From contig JBFWZQ010000004.1 of NCBI GenBank assembly GCA_050185195.1, positions 62,001-126,000 on the forward strand: 64,000 bases of DNA, in the 5' to 3' direction. A model generated the notes under the pieces. It saw nothing but the letters and a program-made list of their open reading frames with translations. It did not search any database and had not been told where the DNA came from. The stretch comes from CADEFQ01 sp050185195. Its GTDB lineage: Bacteria > Pseudomonadota > Gammaproteobacteria > Steroidobacterales > Steroidobacteraceae. Below, piece by piece: positions 41,697-50,256 of this stretch. Position 1 is the first letter of the stretch. Each line of letters opens with the position of its first letter. Position numbers and translations under genes: made by a program.

Positions 41697-42589
41697 TCGC
41701 GCTCCACGAGTTCGATCCATTCCCCCGCGGGGCCGATGCACACCGCGGTCCGGCGACCATGATAGGGCGCCTGCGGCAGGGTGTGCGGCGGCGCGAGCCA
41801 GTCGAGGGTGGGATCCTCCGGCAGGCGGTCAACGAGGAAGCTCACCATCGAGATCCCTGGTGGCAGTTCGCCCGGCTGCGCCGTCCGTTCCAGGGTGCCG
41901 GCGGGCATCGCGTCGACTTCGATGTAGCACTGGCCCTTGAGCGCGAGCGCGGCGAGCGGATGCCGGGTGTCGGCAGGCAGTCCATGCGCCGCCGAGAGCA
42001 CGGTGATCACCGAGGGGGTCGTCGTCGCGGGCGGGACGCCGAGGTGTTTCGCATAGAACGCACCGACCGCTTCGCAGGACGGTCCGCCGAGGATCACGAT
42101 GAACACGCGGTCGATGAAATGTTTCGCGTCGGGCACGTCGAAGGCGGCGATCTTTTCCTTGAACGAGGTGAGATAAATGGCCTCGTTCGCCGGCCCGATC
42201 GCCTGCATCGCACGGATCTTGTCGCTGATCGAGAGGTCGGCCGGCGGCCCGATCACGCGAAAGGGCGAATCGGCAATGCGCGCGGCGGCCTGGTCGGTGT
42301 CCTGGACCATCAGTTCGGCGGCATTCCAACCCATGTGCCGGAAGGGTCGATAGTCCGGATCCGGCTTGCTCTCGATGAAACGCACCCACGTCTGGCCTTC
42401 ACCGCCAGGCAACATCAGGGCGTAGCGCCGGCCGGCGAGCCCTGCGCGGCCGAACTGGGCGGCCATCGCGGGTGTCAGGCGATCGTGGTCCGCCAGTTCG
42501 TAGCCAAGATAGAGGCGCCAGGCGTCGATCGCCGACTGCAGTTCGGGGGTCGCGATCGTGACCGCCGCGATGGGCCCGAACTGCGTCAT
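41693..42589 (-). CDS. VOC superfamily (glyoxalase/bleomycin-type) protein
   Basis: A 298-residue protein with a tandem vicinal-oxygen-chelate layout. AAVTIATPELQSAIDAWRLYLGYELADHD opens the first module, and the second begins near residue 160 (HFIDRVFIVILGGPSCEAVGAFYAKHLG) and ends TAVCIGPAGEWIELVE. Such proteins are ring-cleavage dioxygenases, lyases or epimerases; the metal ligands cannot be assigned securely here. It overlaps its neighbours by 4 bases on each side, so it is part of the CoA-transferase/amidohydrolase/methyltransferase operon. Confidence 0.7.
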   Translation of the reverse strand: MTQFGPIAAVTIATPELQSAIDAWRLYLGYELADHDRLTPAMAAQFGRAGLAGRRYALMLPGGEGQTWVRFIESKPDPDYRPFRHMGWNAAELMVQDTDQAAARIADSPFRVIGPPADLSISDKIRAMQAIGPANEAIYLTSFKEKIAAFDVPDAKHFIDRVFIVILGGPSCEAVGAFYAKHLGVPPATTTPSVITVLSAAHGLPADTRHPLAALALKGQCYIEVDAMPAGTLERTAQPGELPPGISMVSFLVDRLPEDPTLDWLAPPHTLPQAPYHGRRTAVCIGPAGEWIELVERE

Positions 42590-43221
42590 GCGAGGCTCGC
42601 GAGGTAGCGGCGGGCGGTGGCGAGATCGGTGACTTCGGCATATTTTGCCTGCAGGTCGAACAGGTTCGACTCGTGTGGGCCCGCGGCCCGGTCGCCCACC
42701 GCATCGCGCACGACGACTGGAACGAAGCCGTGCTGGCAACAGTCGACTGCGCTCGCCCGCACGCATCCGCTCGTGGAAACTCCCGCGATCAGCACGGTAT
42801 CGACGCCCAGTGCCGTGAGCGTCGAGGCGAGCGAGGTGCCGAAGAAGGCACTCGCGTACTGCTTCGGGATCACCGTCTCGCCGGGCTGGGGCTCGAGTGA
42901 TGGCGCAAAGGCGGCGAGTTCCGGGTGCGCGCCGGCCTCGAAGCAGGCGAGCGCCGGGACCTTGCGAAAGAAGATGCCGCCGTCGCGCCCGCCCGGCTGG
43001 TACGTGACGTTGGTATGCAGCACGGGGATGCGCGCGCCGCGCGCGGCCGCGAGCAGGCTGACTGCGGCGTCCCGCGCGGCCTCGACCCCGGCATAGAGCG
43101 GCGAGCCGGGCACGAGATAGGCCTGCACGAAGTCGATCACGAGCAGGGCCGGGCGGCGGCCGAAGGCGAGCGCCTTGCCGAAGCCGCCGCGCGCGTAGTT
43201 TTCGTCGAGCGATTCGGCCAT
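42586..43221 (-). CDS. Isochorismatase-fold amidohydrolase (first copy)
   Basis: A 211-residue cysteine hydrolase. The triad can be placed as Asp in LLVIDFVQAYL, Lys in VIPKQYASAFFGT and Cys in AGVSTSGCVRASAVD. The TSGCVRAS-VD form is seen in N-carbamoylsarcosine amidase and maleamate amidohydrolase, which release ammonia from an amide or carbamoyl group. This suggests a nitrogen-containing intermediate. The gene overlaps the VOC gene by 4 bases and starts 5 bases after the CoA-transferase stop. Confidence 0.85.
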   Translation of the reverse strand: MAESLDENYARGGFGKALAFGRRPALLVIDFVQAYLVPGSPLYAGVEAARDAAVSLLAAARGARIPVLHTNVTYQPGGRDGGIFFRKVPALACFEAGAHPELAAFAPSLEPQPGETVIPKQYASAFFGTSLASTLTALGVDTVLIAGVSTSGCVRASAVDCCQHGFVPVVVRDAVGDRAAGPHESNLFDLQAKYAEVTDLATARRYLASLA

Positions 43222-43226
43222 GCCGT

Positions 43227-44444
43227 TTAGATCACCTTGCGGGCGGCGAGGGCGTCGTAACGTTCGCGCGCCATGCCGAGGAGCCCGAGATAGACATCCT
43301 CGTTGTGCTGGCCCATCGAAGGCGCGGGCGCCCGGATGCCGCCGGGCGTCTCCGACAGCTTGGGCGCGACGTTCTGCATCTTCAGCTCGCCGAAGTCCGG
43401 GTGCTGGGTCGAGACGATGGCCTGTCGTGCCTGGAAGTGCGGATCCCCGAGCATTTCCGGCGTGCGATAGATGAGCCCCGCGGGCACGCCGAATTTCTCC
43501 ATGGCCGCGAGGACTTCATCGCGCGTCTGCGTCGCCGTCCAGCGCCCGACGAGTTCGTCGAGCTCGACCTGGTTCGCGCCGCGCGCCGTGTGCGTGGCGT
43601 ATTTCGGCTCCTGCGCGAGGCCCGGCTGTCCCATGGCTTCGGCGAGGCGGCTGAACACCGTGTCCTGGTTCGCCGCGATCAGCACCAGCTGGCCGTCGCT
43701 CGTCGGATAGACGTTCGAGGGCGCGACATTTGGCAGGATCGCGCCCGTGCGTTCGCGGATGTAGCCCGTCTTGTCGTATTCGGTGACGAGCGACTCCATC
43801 ATGTTGAGCACCGCTTCGTAGATCGCCGAATCGACGACCTGGCCGCGCCCGGTCTTTTCACGGTAATGCAGGGCGGAGAGGGCGCCGACGCTCGCGAAAG
43901 TGGCCGCAAGCGAATCGCCGATGCTGATGCCCATGCGCGAGGGCGGGGTCGAGGGGTCGCCGCACACATAGCGCAGGCCGCCCATGGCCTCGCCGATCGC
44001 GCCGAAGCCCGCCTGCTTCGCATACGGGCCGGTCTGGCCGAAACCGGAGACGCGGATCATGATCAGCCGCGGATTGATCTTCGCGAGCTCCTCGTAGCCG
44101 CAGCCCCACTTCTCCATGGTGCCGGGGCGGAAATTCTCGAGGAGGAAATCGGCCTTCGCGACCAGCTCCCGGAGCAGGCCCTGGCCTTCGGCTTGCCGCA
44201 TGTCGAGCGTCACGGCCTTCTTGTTGCGGCCCACCACGGGCCACCAGAGCGACTTGCCGTGTGCCTTCTCGCGGCCCCAGACGCGCATCGGATCGCCCTG
44301 GCCCGGCGGCTCGATCTTGATGACTTCCGCGCCCATGTCGCCGAGGATCTGGCCGCAGAACGGACCGGCGAGCAGCGTGCCCATCTCGATCACGCGCAGG
44401 TCCGACAGGGGACCGTTCTTGAAAGGGGTGGGTTGTCCGGTCAT
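43227..44444 (-). CDS. Class III CoA-transferase (CaiB/BaiF family)
   Basis: A 405-residue enzyme of the formyl-CoA-transferase family. I chose ATG 44444, which leads into LSDLRVIEMGTLLAGPFCGQ. Further hallmarks are LGDMGAEVIKIEPP, LLENFRPGTMEKWG, VSGFGQTGPYA and the segment around the catalytic Asp, GISIGDSLAATFA. It would move CoA onto an organic acid so that later enzymes, such as the HMG-CoA-lyase-like gene facing it, can act. It is first in a minus-strand operon of six genes. Confidence 0.88.
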   Translation of the reverse strand: MTGQPTPFKNGPLSDLRVIEMGTLLAGPFCGQILGDMGAEVIKIEPPGQGDPMRVWGREKAHGKSLWWPVVGRNKKAVTLDMRQAEGQGLLRELVAKADFLLENFRPGTMEKWGCGYEELAKINPRLIMIRVSGFGQTGPYAKQAGFGAIGEAMGGLRYVCGDPSTPPSRMGISIGDSLAATFASVGALSALHYREKTGRGQVVDSAIYEAVLNMMESLVTEYDKTGYIRERTGAILPNVAPSNVYPTSDGQLVLIAANQDTVFSRLAEAMGQPGLAQEPKYATHTARGANQVELDELVGRWTATQTRDEVLAAMEKFGVPAGLIYRTPEMLGDPHFQARQAIVSTQHPDFGELKMQNVAPKLSETPGGIRAPAPSMGQHNEDVYLGLLGMARERYDALAARKVI

Positions 44445-44529
44445 GCCGCTCTCTCTCGGATTCGGAAGTCCCGCGGGGGACGTTGGGGTTAGAATCGAAG
44501 CATGTAACGTCGGAATTATGGAATAGGCA
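44445..44529. promoter_or_regulatory. Divergent promoter region between CoA-transferase and lyase genes
   Basis: This 85-base gap must hold promoters for both operons. Visible elements are the inverted repeat GTCCC/GGGAC with a four-base spacer (44468-44481) and a TAGAAT (44490-44495) that could be a -10 box for the plus-strand genes. I see no convincing -35 box. The repeat is a candidate operator. Confidence 0.35.
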
Positions 44530-45441
44530 ATGATGCGTAGCGTTGAAATCGTCGAAGTCGGGCCACGTGACGGGCTGCAGAGCGAGCCGGGCGTGATGCC
44601 CACCGCGGCCAAGATCGAGTTCATCGAGCGGCTGGTCGCCGCCGGTGTGCGCAGGGTGGAAGTCACGAGCTTCGTGAACCCGAAGCGGGTGCCGCAGATG
44701 GCCGATGCCGAGCAGGTGCTGGCCGGCCTCACGAAGCGCGCGGACGTGCACTACGTCGGCCTCGTCCTCAATCGCAAGGGGTTCGACCGTGCCCTCGCGG
44801 CCGGCTGCAATGAAGTCGGCATGGCCGTGGTCGCGAGCGACACGTTCAATCGCCGCAACCAGGGCGTCGGTACCGAAGAGTCGATCGCGGCCTGGCTCGA
44901 GATTGCCCGGGCGGCGCGCGCGGCCGGCATCCGCGCCCAGGTGACCGTGTCGGCGGCATTCGGTTGCCCGTTCGAAGGTGAAATGCCGGTTGCGCGGGTG
45001 GTCGAGGTGGCGCGGCGCTGCGCGGAAGCAGAGCCCTTCGAGATTGCGCTGGCCGACACGATCGGCGTCGGGGTGCCCGCGCAGGTGACGGAACTCGTGG
45101 GCGCGGTGCGCGCGGCCATGCCGGGCGGGACGCGCCTGCGCGCCCATTTCCACAACACCCGCAACACGGGCCTCGCGAACGCCTTCGCGGCGGTCCAGGC
45201 GGGAGTGTCGACGCTCGATGCGAGCGCCGGCGGCATCGGCGGCTGCCCGTTCGCGCCCGCCGCGACGGGCAACATCCCCACCGAGGATCTCGTGTACATG
45301 CTGGAACGCAGTGGCATCGGCACGGGCATCGACCTCGATGCGTTGATCGCCACCGGCAAGTGGCTGCAGGAAACGCTGGGCCGACCGGTGCCCGGCATGC
45401 TCGTGAAGGCCGGCAGCTTCCCGCGCCCGCAGGCCGCCTGA
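44530..45441 (+). CDS. Hydroxymethylglutaryl-CoA lyase family protein
   Basis: A 303-residue TIM-barrel retro-aldol enzyme. VGPRDGLQSE opens the active site, LRAHFHNTRNTGLANA holds metal-binding His residues, and GGIGGCPFAPAATGNIPTEDLVYML has the catalytic Cys in the family signature loop. True HMG-CoA lyases split HMG-CoA to acetyl-CoA and acetoacetate; related enzymes cleave other 3-hydroxy-3-methyl acyl-CoAs. Next to a CoA-transferase and outside any leucine-degradation cluster, a different acyl-CoA is likely. Confidence 0.87.
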   Translation: MMRSVEIVEVGPRDGLQSEPGVMPTAAKIEFIERLVAAGVRRVEVTSFVNPKRVPQMADAEQVLAGLTKRADVHYVGLVLNRKGFDRALAAGCNEVGMAVVASDTFNRRNQGVGTEESIAAWLEIARAARAAGIRAQVTVSAAFGCPFEGEMPVARVVEVARRCAEAEPFEIALADTIGVGVPAQVTELVGAVRAAMPGGTRLRAHFHNTRNTGLANAFAAVQAGVSTLDASAGGIGGCPFAPAATGNIPTEDLVYMLERSGIGTGIDLDALIATGKWLQETLGRPVPGMLVKAGSFPRPQAA

Positions 45442-45562
45442 GCACGCGGGCGACGCTGCCCTTCATGTAGGTGTTCCCCGCATTGCGGACCCTTCGGCGA
45501 GGCACCAAACTCGGGCCGCTGCAAGCGGCGCGCGCGCGCGCACCGATCAACCAGGAGTACAC

Positions 45563-47644
45563 ATGACATATCGATTGGGTGTGGACGTCGGTGGCACTTT
45601 CACCGACCTGCTGCTTGTCCACGAGAAATCCGGCAAGACCTGGTCCGCCAAGGTGCCGAGCACGCCCGCTGACCAGTCGATCGGTGTGGTCAACGGCATG
45701 ATGCGCGTCTGTGAACATGCGGGCATCGACCCGGCGACGATCCTGCACGTGATGCACGGCACGACAGTCGCCACGAACACGGTGCTCACCGGCACGGGCG
45801 CGAAGTGCGGCCTCGTCACGACGAAGGGCTATCGCCAGGTGCTGCAGATCGCCCGCTCGTTCGTGCCGGGCGGCCTCGGCGGCTGGGTCATCTACAACAA
45901 GAGCCTGCCGCTCGCGCCGCTTGCGTGCACGATCGAGGCCGACGAACGCGTCAGCGCCAAGGGCGAGATCGTCCACGCCCTCGACGAGGGTCAGTTGCGC
46001 ACCTCGCTGCGCGAGCTCAAGTCGAAGCAGATCGAGGCCCTGACCGTCTCGCTCATCAATTCCTTCGCGAACGACACGCACGAGAAGCGGATCCGCGACA
46101 TCGCGGCCGAGGAACTGCCCGGCATTCCCGTCTCGCTGTCGTCGGAAGTGGTGCCCGAGATGCAGGAGTACGAGCGCACCGTCACGACGGTCGCCAACTC
46201 CTACGTGCGCCCGCGCGTCCAGAAATACGTGCGCAACCTCAAGTCGAAGCTCTCCATCAAGGGCGAGGACGTGAAGCTGCACATCCTGCGCTCGGACGGC
46301 GGGCTCGCTTCAGCGAAGTCCTCGGAAGAGTTCCCGGTGAACCTGCTGATGTCCGGGCCCGCGGGCGGCGTCACCGGCGCGGTTTGGGTCGCGCTGCAGT
46401 CGGGCTTTCCGAACCTGCTCACCGTCGACGTCGGCGGCACCTCGACCGACGTCGCGCTGATCCAGAACGGCGAACCGCGGCTGCGCCGTGAAACGACCGT
46501 CGGCGATGTCACGGTGCGCGCCTCCTCGGTCGACATCCGCACCGTGGGTGCGGGCGGCGGTTCGATCGCCCACGTACCGCAACTGACGCGGGCCCTGCGC
46601 GTCGGCCCGCAGAGCGCGGGCGCCGACCCGGGCCCGGCCGCGTACAACCGCGGCGGCACCGAGCCGACCGTGACCGACGCCAACGTGGTCCTCGGCTACA
46701 TGCCCGAAGGGCAGAAGCTCGGCGGCGACATGGTGCTCGATCGCGAGCTGTCGGGCCAGGCGGTGCAGAAGGTCGCCGACGCGCTGAAGCTCACGCGCAA
46801 GGACGCCGCGCTCGGCATCTACAACATCGTCAACGAGAACATGGTGGGCGCGCTGCGCCTCGTGTCGGTCGAGCAGGGTTATGACCCGCGCGACTACGCC
46901 CTGATCGCCTTCGGTGGCGCAGGCCCGCTGCACGCGAATGCACTGTCGCGCCTGCTCGGATCCTGGCCCTCGATCATCCCGCCCGGCCCCGGCGTGCTGT
47001 GCGCCCTCGGCGATGCCACCACCGCGGTCCGCGACGAGCGCGCCCGCACCTACGTGCGCAAGTTCTCGGAGACGAGCGCGAAGGAAATCACGAAGATCCT
47101 GCGCGCGCTCGCGGCGGATGCCTCCGGGTCGCTCGCGCGCGAGGGCGTGCCGAAGGCGCAGATGCGCACCACATGGCAGGTCGACCTGCGCTACCACGGG
47201 CAGGGCCTGCGGCTCACGGTCGATGTCGACATCAAGGACCTCGAGAAACGCGGCCTCGTTGCGATCTCCGAGCAGTTCGATGCCGAGCACAAGCGCCTGT
47301 TCACCTTCGCGCTCTCGCTCGAACACGAACTGGTCACGCTACGCGCCTCGGTGCAGGGCAAGGCCGTGTCGCTCAAGCGGCCCAACCTGCCGAAGGGCAG
47401 CAGCGATGCGAAGTCAGCGGCGATAGGCAGGCAGAAGGTCTACATGGACGGCAAGGACCTCACGGCCACCGTCTACGACCGCAGGAAGCTGCGCGCCGGC
47501 AACAAGGTCAAGGGTCCCGCGATCGTCGTCGAGATGGACTCGACCAGCGTGATCCTGCCGAAGCACCACGGCGTCGTCGACAAAGTCGGCTGCATCCTGA
47601 TCTATCCGGACGGCTACAAGCCGGCCCGCAAGGCGAAGAGGTAA
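45563..47644 (+). CDS. hyuA: Hydantoinase/oxoprolinase subunit A
   Basis: A 693-residue ATPase-fold subunit. The N-terminal RLGVDVGGTFTDLLLV and the middle VDVGGTSTDVALI are the two phosphate-binding loops; MHGTTVATNTVLTGTGAKCGLVTTKGYR and GGGSIAHV are further family segments. HyuA works with HyuB to open cyclic amides or carboxylate ketones at the cost of ATP, as in N-methylhydantoinase, 5-oxoprolinase, caprolactamase and acetone or acetophenone carboxylase. The substrate cannot be told from the sequence. ATG 45563 has AGGAG upstream. The 121-base gap before it has no promoter I can support. Confidence 0.9.
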   Translation: MTYRLGVDVGGTFTDLLLVHEKSGKTWSAKVPSTPADQSIGVVNGMMRVCEHAGIDPATILHVMHGTTVATNTVLTGTGAKCGLVTTKGYRQVLQIARSFVPGGLGGWVIYNKSLPLAPLACTIEADERVSAKGEIVHALDEGQLRTSLRELKSKQIEALTVSLINSFANDTHEKRIRDIAAEELPGIPVSLSSEVVPEMQEYERTVTTVANSYVRPRVQKYVRNLKSKLSIKGEDVKLHILRSDGGLASAKSSEEFPVNLLMSGPAGGVTGAVWVALQSGFPNLLTVDVGGTSTDVALIQNGEPRLRRETTVGDVTVRASSVDIRTVGAGGGSIAHVPQLTRALRVGPQSAGADPGPAAYNRGGTEPTVTDANVVLGYMPEGQKLGGDMVLDRELSGQAVQKVADALKLTRKDAALGIYNIVNENMVGALRLVSVEQGYDPRDYALIAFGGAGPLHANALSRLLGSWPSIIPPGPGVLCALGDATTAVRDERARTYVRKFSETSAKEITKILRALAADASGSLAREGVPKAQMRTTWQVDLRYHGQGLRLTVDVDIKDLEKRGLVAISEQFDAEHKRLFTFALSLEHELVTLRASVQGKAVSLKRPNLPKGSSDAKSAAIGRQKVYMDGKDLTATVYDRRKLRAGNKVKGPAIVVEMDSTSVILPKHHGVVDKVGCILIYPDGYKPARKAKR

Positions 47645-47649
47645 GTTTC

Positions 47650-49560
47650 ATGCCCGCCAAAATCATCCAGCGCAACAACAAGCCCCACAAGAAGGTCAAG
47701 GTCGACACCGTCACGATCGACATCATCGAGAGCGCGCTGCGCAACGCGCGCTACGAAATGGACACGGTGCTGTTTCGCACGGCCATGTCGCCGGGCATCC
47801 GCGAGCAGCACGACGAGTTCCCGATGATCGCCAACCTCGAAGGCAAGATGGTGGTCGGCCAGTTCGGCTCCTTCATCCATGGCTTCATGCAGGGCTACGA
47901 GGGCACGATCGAGGAAGGCGACGTCTTCCTCACGAACGATCCCTATTCGGTCAACGGCGCGATCAGCCACTCGAACGACTGGCTGATGCTGATGCCGATC
48001 TACAAGCAGAAGCGCCTGATCGCCTGGTCGGCGATGTTCGGCCACATGACCGACGTCGGCGGCAAGGTGCCCGGCTCGCTGCCGACCGACGCGCGCCAGA
48101 TCTTCGAGGAGGGCGTGCGCACGCCGCCCGTCAAGATCTACCAGGGCGGCAAGCTGCAGGAGGACGTGCTCAAGATCCTGCTGCACAACTGCCGCCTGCC
48201 GCACTGGAACCTGTCGGACTTCAACGCGATCACCGCGGCGTTGCGCACGGCGGGCATCCGCTGCGTCGAAATCGCCGAGCGCTTCGGCGACGACGTGTTC
48301 TACTCGGCGATGCACGAAATGCTCGAGCGCAACAAGCGCGCGATGCGCGAGCTCATCAAGCGCACCGTGCCCGAGAAGAAGCAGTACTTCGAGGACTACG
48401 TCTGCGACGACGGCCTCAACATGGGGCCGTACAAGATCGCCTGCAGCATGTGGCGCGAGGGTGACAAGTGCATCTTCGACTTCGCGGGCACCGACCCGCA
48501 GTCGATCTCTTCGATCAATTTCCTGTTGAACGAAGAGATGTTCAAGATGTTCGCGGGCGTCTACATGATCATGGTGTTCGACCCGCAGATCCTCTTCAAC
48601 GACGGCTTCTACGACCTGATGGAAGTGCGCATCCCGGCCGGCACGCTGCTGAAGCCGTTGAAGCCCGCGGCGCTGTCGTGCCGCACGCATGCGCTCGGCC
48701 GCATCTTCGACGTGCTCGGCGGCCTGCTCGGCCAGGGCAATCCGCAGTTCATGTGCGCGGCCGGCTTCTCGGACAGCCCGCACTTCATGTATTCGGGCTA
48801 CGACAAGAACGGCGACTGGTACCAGCTGTACCAGATCACCTTCGGCGGCATCCCGGGCAAACCCTTCGGCGACGGCCCCGATGGCCATTCGCTGTGGCCC
48901 TCGTTCACGAACGTGCCGAACGAGTTCCTCGAGAGCTACTTCCCGCTGCGCATCGACATCTACGAGACCATTCCGGATTCGGGTGGCCCCGGCAAGAACC
49001 GTGGCGGCAACGGCCTGCGCATCGGCTATCGATTCCTCGAACCGGGCGAGATCTCGGTCCACGACGATCGCTGGCTTACCTACCCGTGGGGCGTCAACGG
49101 CGGCCTGCCGGGCGCGCGCAGCCGCAAGACGCTAATGCGGGCGGACGGCACGCAGCAGCTGCTCGAATCGAAGCTCGACCGCGTCAAGGTGGAGGCGGGC
49201 GACCTGCTGCTGGCCGACACCTGGGGCGGCGGCGGCTGCGGCGATCCGCTCGAACGCGAGGCGGAAGCGGTTCGCTTCGACGTCGATGCGGGGCTCGTCA
49301 CGATCGAGGGCGCGCGCCGTTACGGCGTGGTGATCAAGGCCGATGGGGCGCTCGACGAAGCGGCCACCGTGGCGCTGCGCAAGAAGATGGCCGTGGAACG
49401 CGGGCCGGCGCAGCTGTTCGATCGCGGCTTCAAGTCCATCGATGAACTGAAGGCACGTTGCAAGGCCGAGACGGGCCTCGAGCCGCCGACCCAGCCGCAG
49501 TTCACCAAGTGGGCCAAGCGCCTGACTGAAGAGCGCCGCAAGGGCGTCAAGGTGGCCTGA
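47650..49560 (+). CDS. hyuB: Hydantoinase/oxoprolinase subunit B
   Basis: A 636-residue partner of HyuA, starting at ATG 47650, 5 bases after the hyuA stop. Family segments: ALRNARYEMDTVLFRTAMSPGIREQHDEF, GDVFLTNDPY, HSNDWLMLMPIYKQ, and AMFGHMTDVGGKVPGSLPTDA with probable metal ligands, then GGPGKNRGGNGLRIGYRF and the C-terminal DTWGGGGCGDPLERE. Its length is typical of stand-alone B subunits. A GC hairpin follows the stop. Confidence 0.9.
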   Translation: MPAKIIQRNNKPHKKVKVDTVTIDIIESALRNARYEMDTVLFRTAMSPGIREQHDEFPMIANLEGKMVVGQFGSFIHGFMQGYEGTIEEGDVFLTNDPYSVNGAISHSNDWLMLMPIYKQKRLIAWSAMFGHMTDVGGKVPGSLPTDARQIFEEGVRTPPVKIYQGGKLQEDVLKILLHNCRLPHWNLSDFNAITAALRTAGIRCVEIAERFGDDVFYSAMHEMLERNKRAMRELIKRTVPEKKQYFEDYVCDDGLNMGPYKIACSMWREGDKCIFDFAGTDPQSISSINFLLNEEMFKMFAGVYMIMVFDPQILFNDGFYDLMEVRIPAGTLLKPLKPAALSCRTHALGRIFDVLGGLLGQGNPQFMCAAGFSDSPHFMYSGYDKNGDWYQLYQITFGGIPGKPFGDGPDGHSLWPSFTNVPNEFLESYFPLRIDIYETIPDSGGPGKNRGGNGLRIGYRFLEPGEISVHDDRWLTYPWGVNGGLPGARSRKTLMRADGTQQLLESKLDRVKVEAGDLLLADTWGGGGCGDPLEREAEAVRFDVDAGLVTIEGARRYGVVIKADGALDEAATVALRKKMAVERGPAQLFDRGFKSIDELKARCKAETGLEPPTQPQFTKWAKRLTEERRKGVKVA

Positions 49561-49616
49561 CCCCCTCCCCAACCCCTCCCCCCAATGGAATTGGGGGAGG
49601 GGCAAGGGGTGGGGGA
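49561..49616. repeat. C-rich/G-rich intergenic palindrome
   Basis: Left arm: CCCCCTCCCC, AACCCCTCCC, CCCAAT; right arm: ATTGGGGGAGG, GGCAAGGGGTGGGGG. The arms pair almost throughout, with an inner CCCCTCCCCC-AAT/ATTGGGGGAGGGG core. Tracts like this are dispersed intergenic repeats in many Proteobacteria. It lies between hyuB and the second isochorismatase gene and could stabilise the hyuB mRNA end. I noticed no other copy in the window. Confidence 0.7.
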
Positions 49617-49622
49617 AGCATC

Positions 49623-50246
49623 ATGGGCGACAATTACACCGCCGCGGGCTATGCCAGCTCAGACATCGGCTACGGCCGGCGGCCGGCCGTGCTCGTCGTG
49701 GATTTCCAGGTGGCATTCACCGATCCGGCCTACCCGATCGGCAAGCTGCCGATGGTGCACGCGGCGCGCGATCGCACGGCGGAGCTGCTGAAGATCGCGC
49801 GCGCGCAGCGGGTGCCGGTGGCGAAGTGTTACACCGCCTATGGCAGCCAGGCCGACATGCCGCTCTGGAAGGTGAAGGCGGTGCGCGAGGAGTTCCTGTA
49901 CGGCCACCCGTGCACGGCGATCGACCCGAAAGTGCACGACGAGGGCCATGACTTCACGTTCTGCAAGAACGCGCCGTCCATCTTCTTCCTGACCCCGCTC
50001 AATACGTTCCTCACGCGCCAGGGCGTCGACACCGTGATCGTGACGGGATGCACGACGAGCGGCTGCGTGCGGGCCTCGATCGTCGATGCGTTCTCGCACG
50101 GCTATCGCGTCATCGTCCCGGAGGATTGCGTGGGCGACGCGGATGAAAACGCGCACCAGGCGAATCTCGCCGACTGCGGCCGGCGTTACTGCGACGTGAC
50201 GACAGCCACCGCCGTCGAGCAATACCTCCTGGCCCTGAGCCCGTAG
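49623..50246 (+). CDS. Isochorismatase-fold amidohydrolase (second copy)
   Basis: A 207-residue cysteine hydrolase. Asp is in LVVDFQVAFTDP, Lys in TFCKNAPSIFFLTPL and the nucleophile Cys in GCTTSGCVRASIVDAF. It is related to the copy at 42586 but well diverged, for example in the segment before the Lys. Two such amidohydrolases facing each other across hyuAB suggest two amide-cleaving steps on nitrogenous intermediates. The ATG at 49623 follows the G-rich arm of the palindrome, part of which may serve as the ribosome binding site. Confidence 0.85.
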   Translation: MGDNYTAAGYASSDIGYGRRPAVLVVDFQVAFTDPAYPIGKLPMVHAARDRTAELLKIARAQRVPVAKCYTAYGSQADMPLWKVKAVREEFLYGHPCTAIDPKVHDEGHDFTFCKNAPSIFFLTPLNTFLTRQGVDTVIVTGCTTSGCVRASIVDAFSHGYRVIVPEDCVGDADENAHQANLADCGRRYCDVTTATAVEQYLLALSP

Positions 50247-50256
50247 TCCGCGGTTG

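Noticed and set aside
44530..45441. Leucine-degradation HMG-CoA lyase as part of a liu cluster
   Set aside because: No isovaleryl-CoA dehydrogenase or methylcrotonyl-CoA carboxylase genes are present; the neighbours are CoA-transferase and hydantoinase genes.
45520..45545. GC-alternating tract before hyuA as a repeat or regulatory element
   Set aside because: It is a short low-complexity CG run of the kind expected in high-GC DNA, with only a five-base hairpin beside it.
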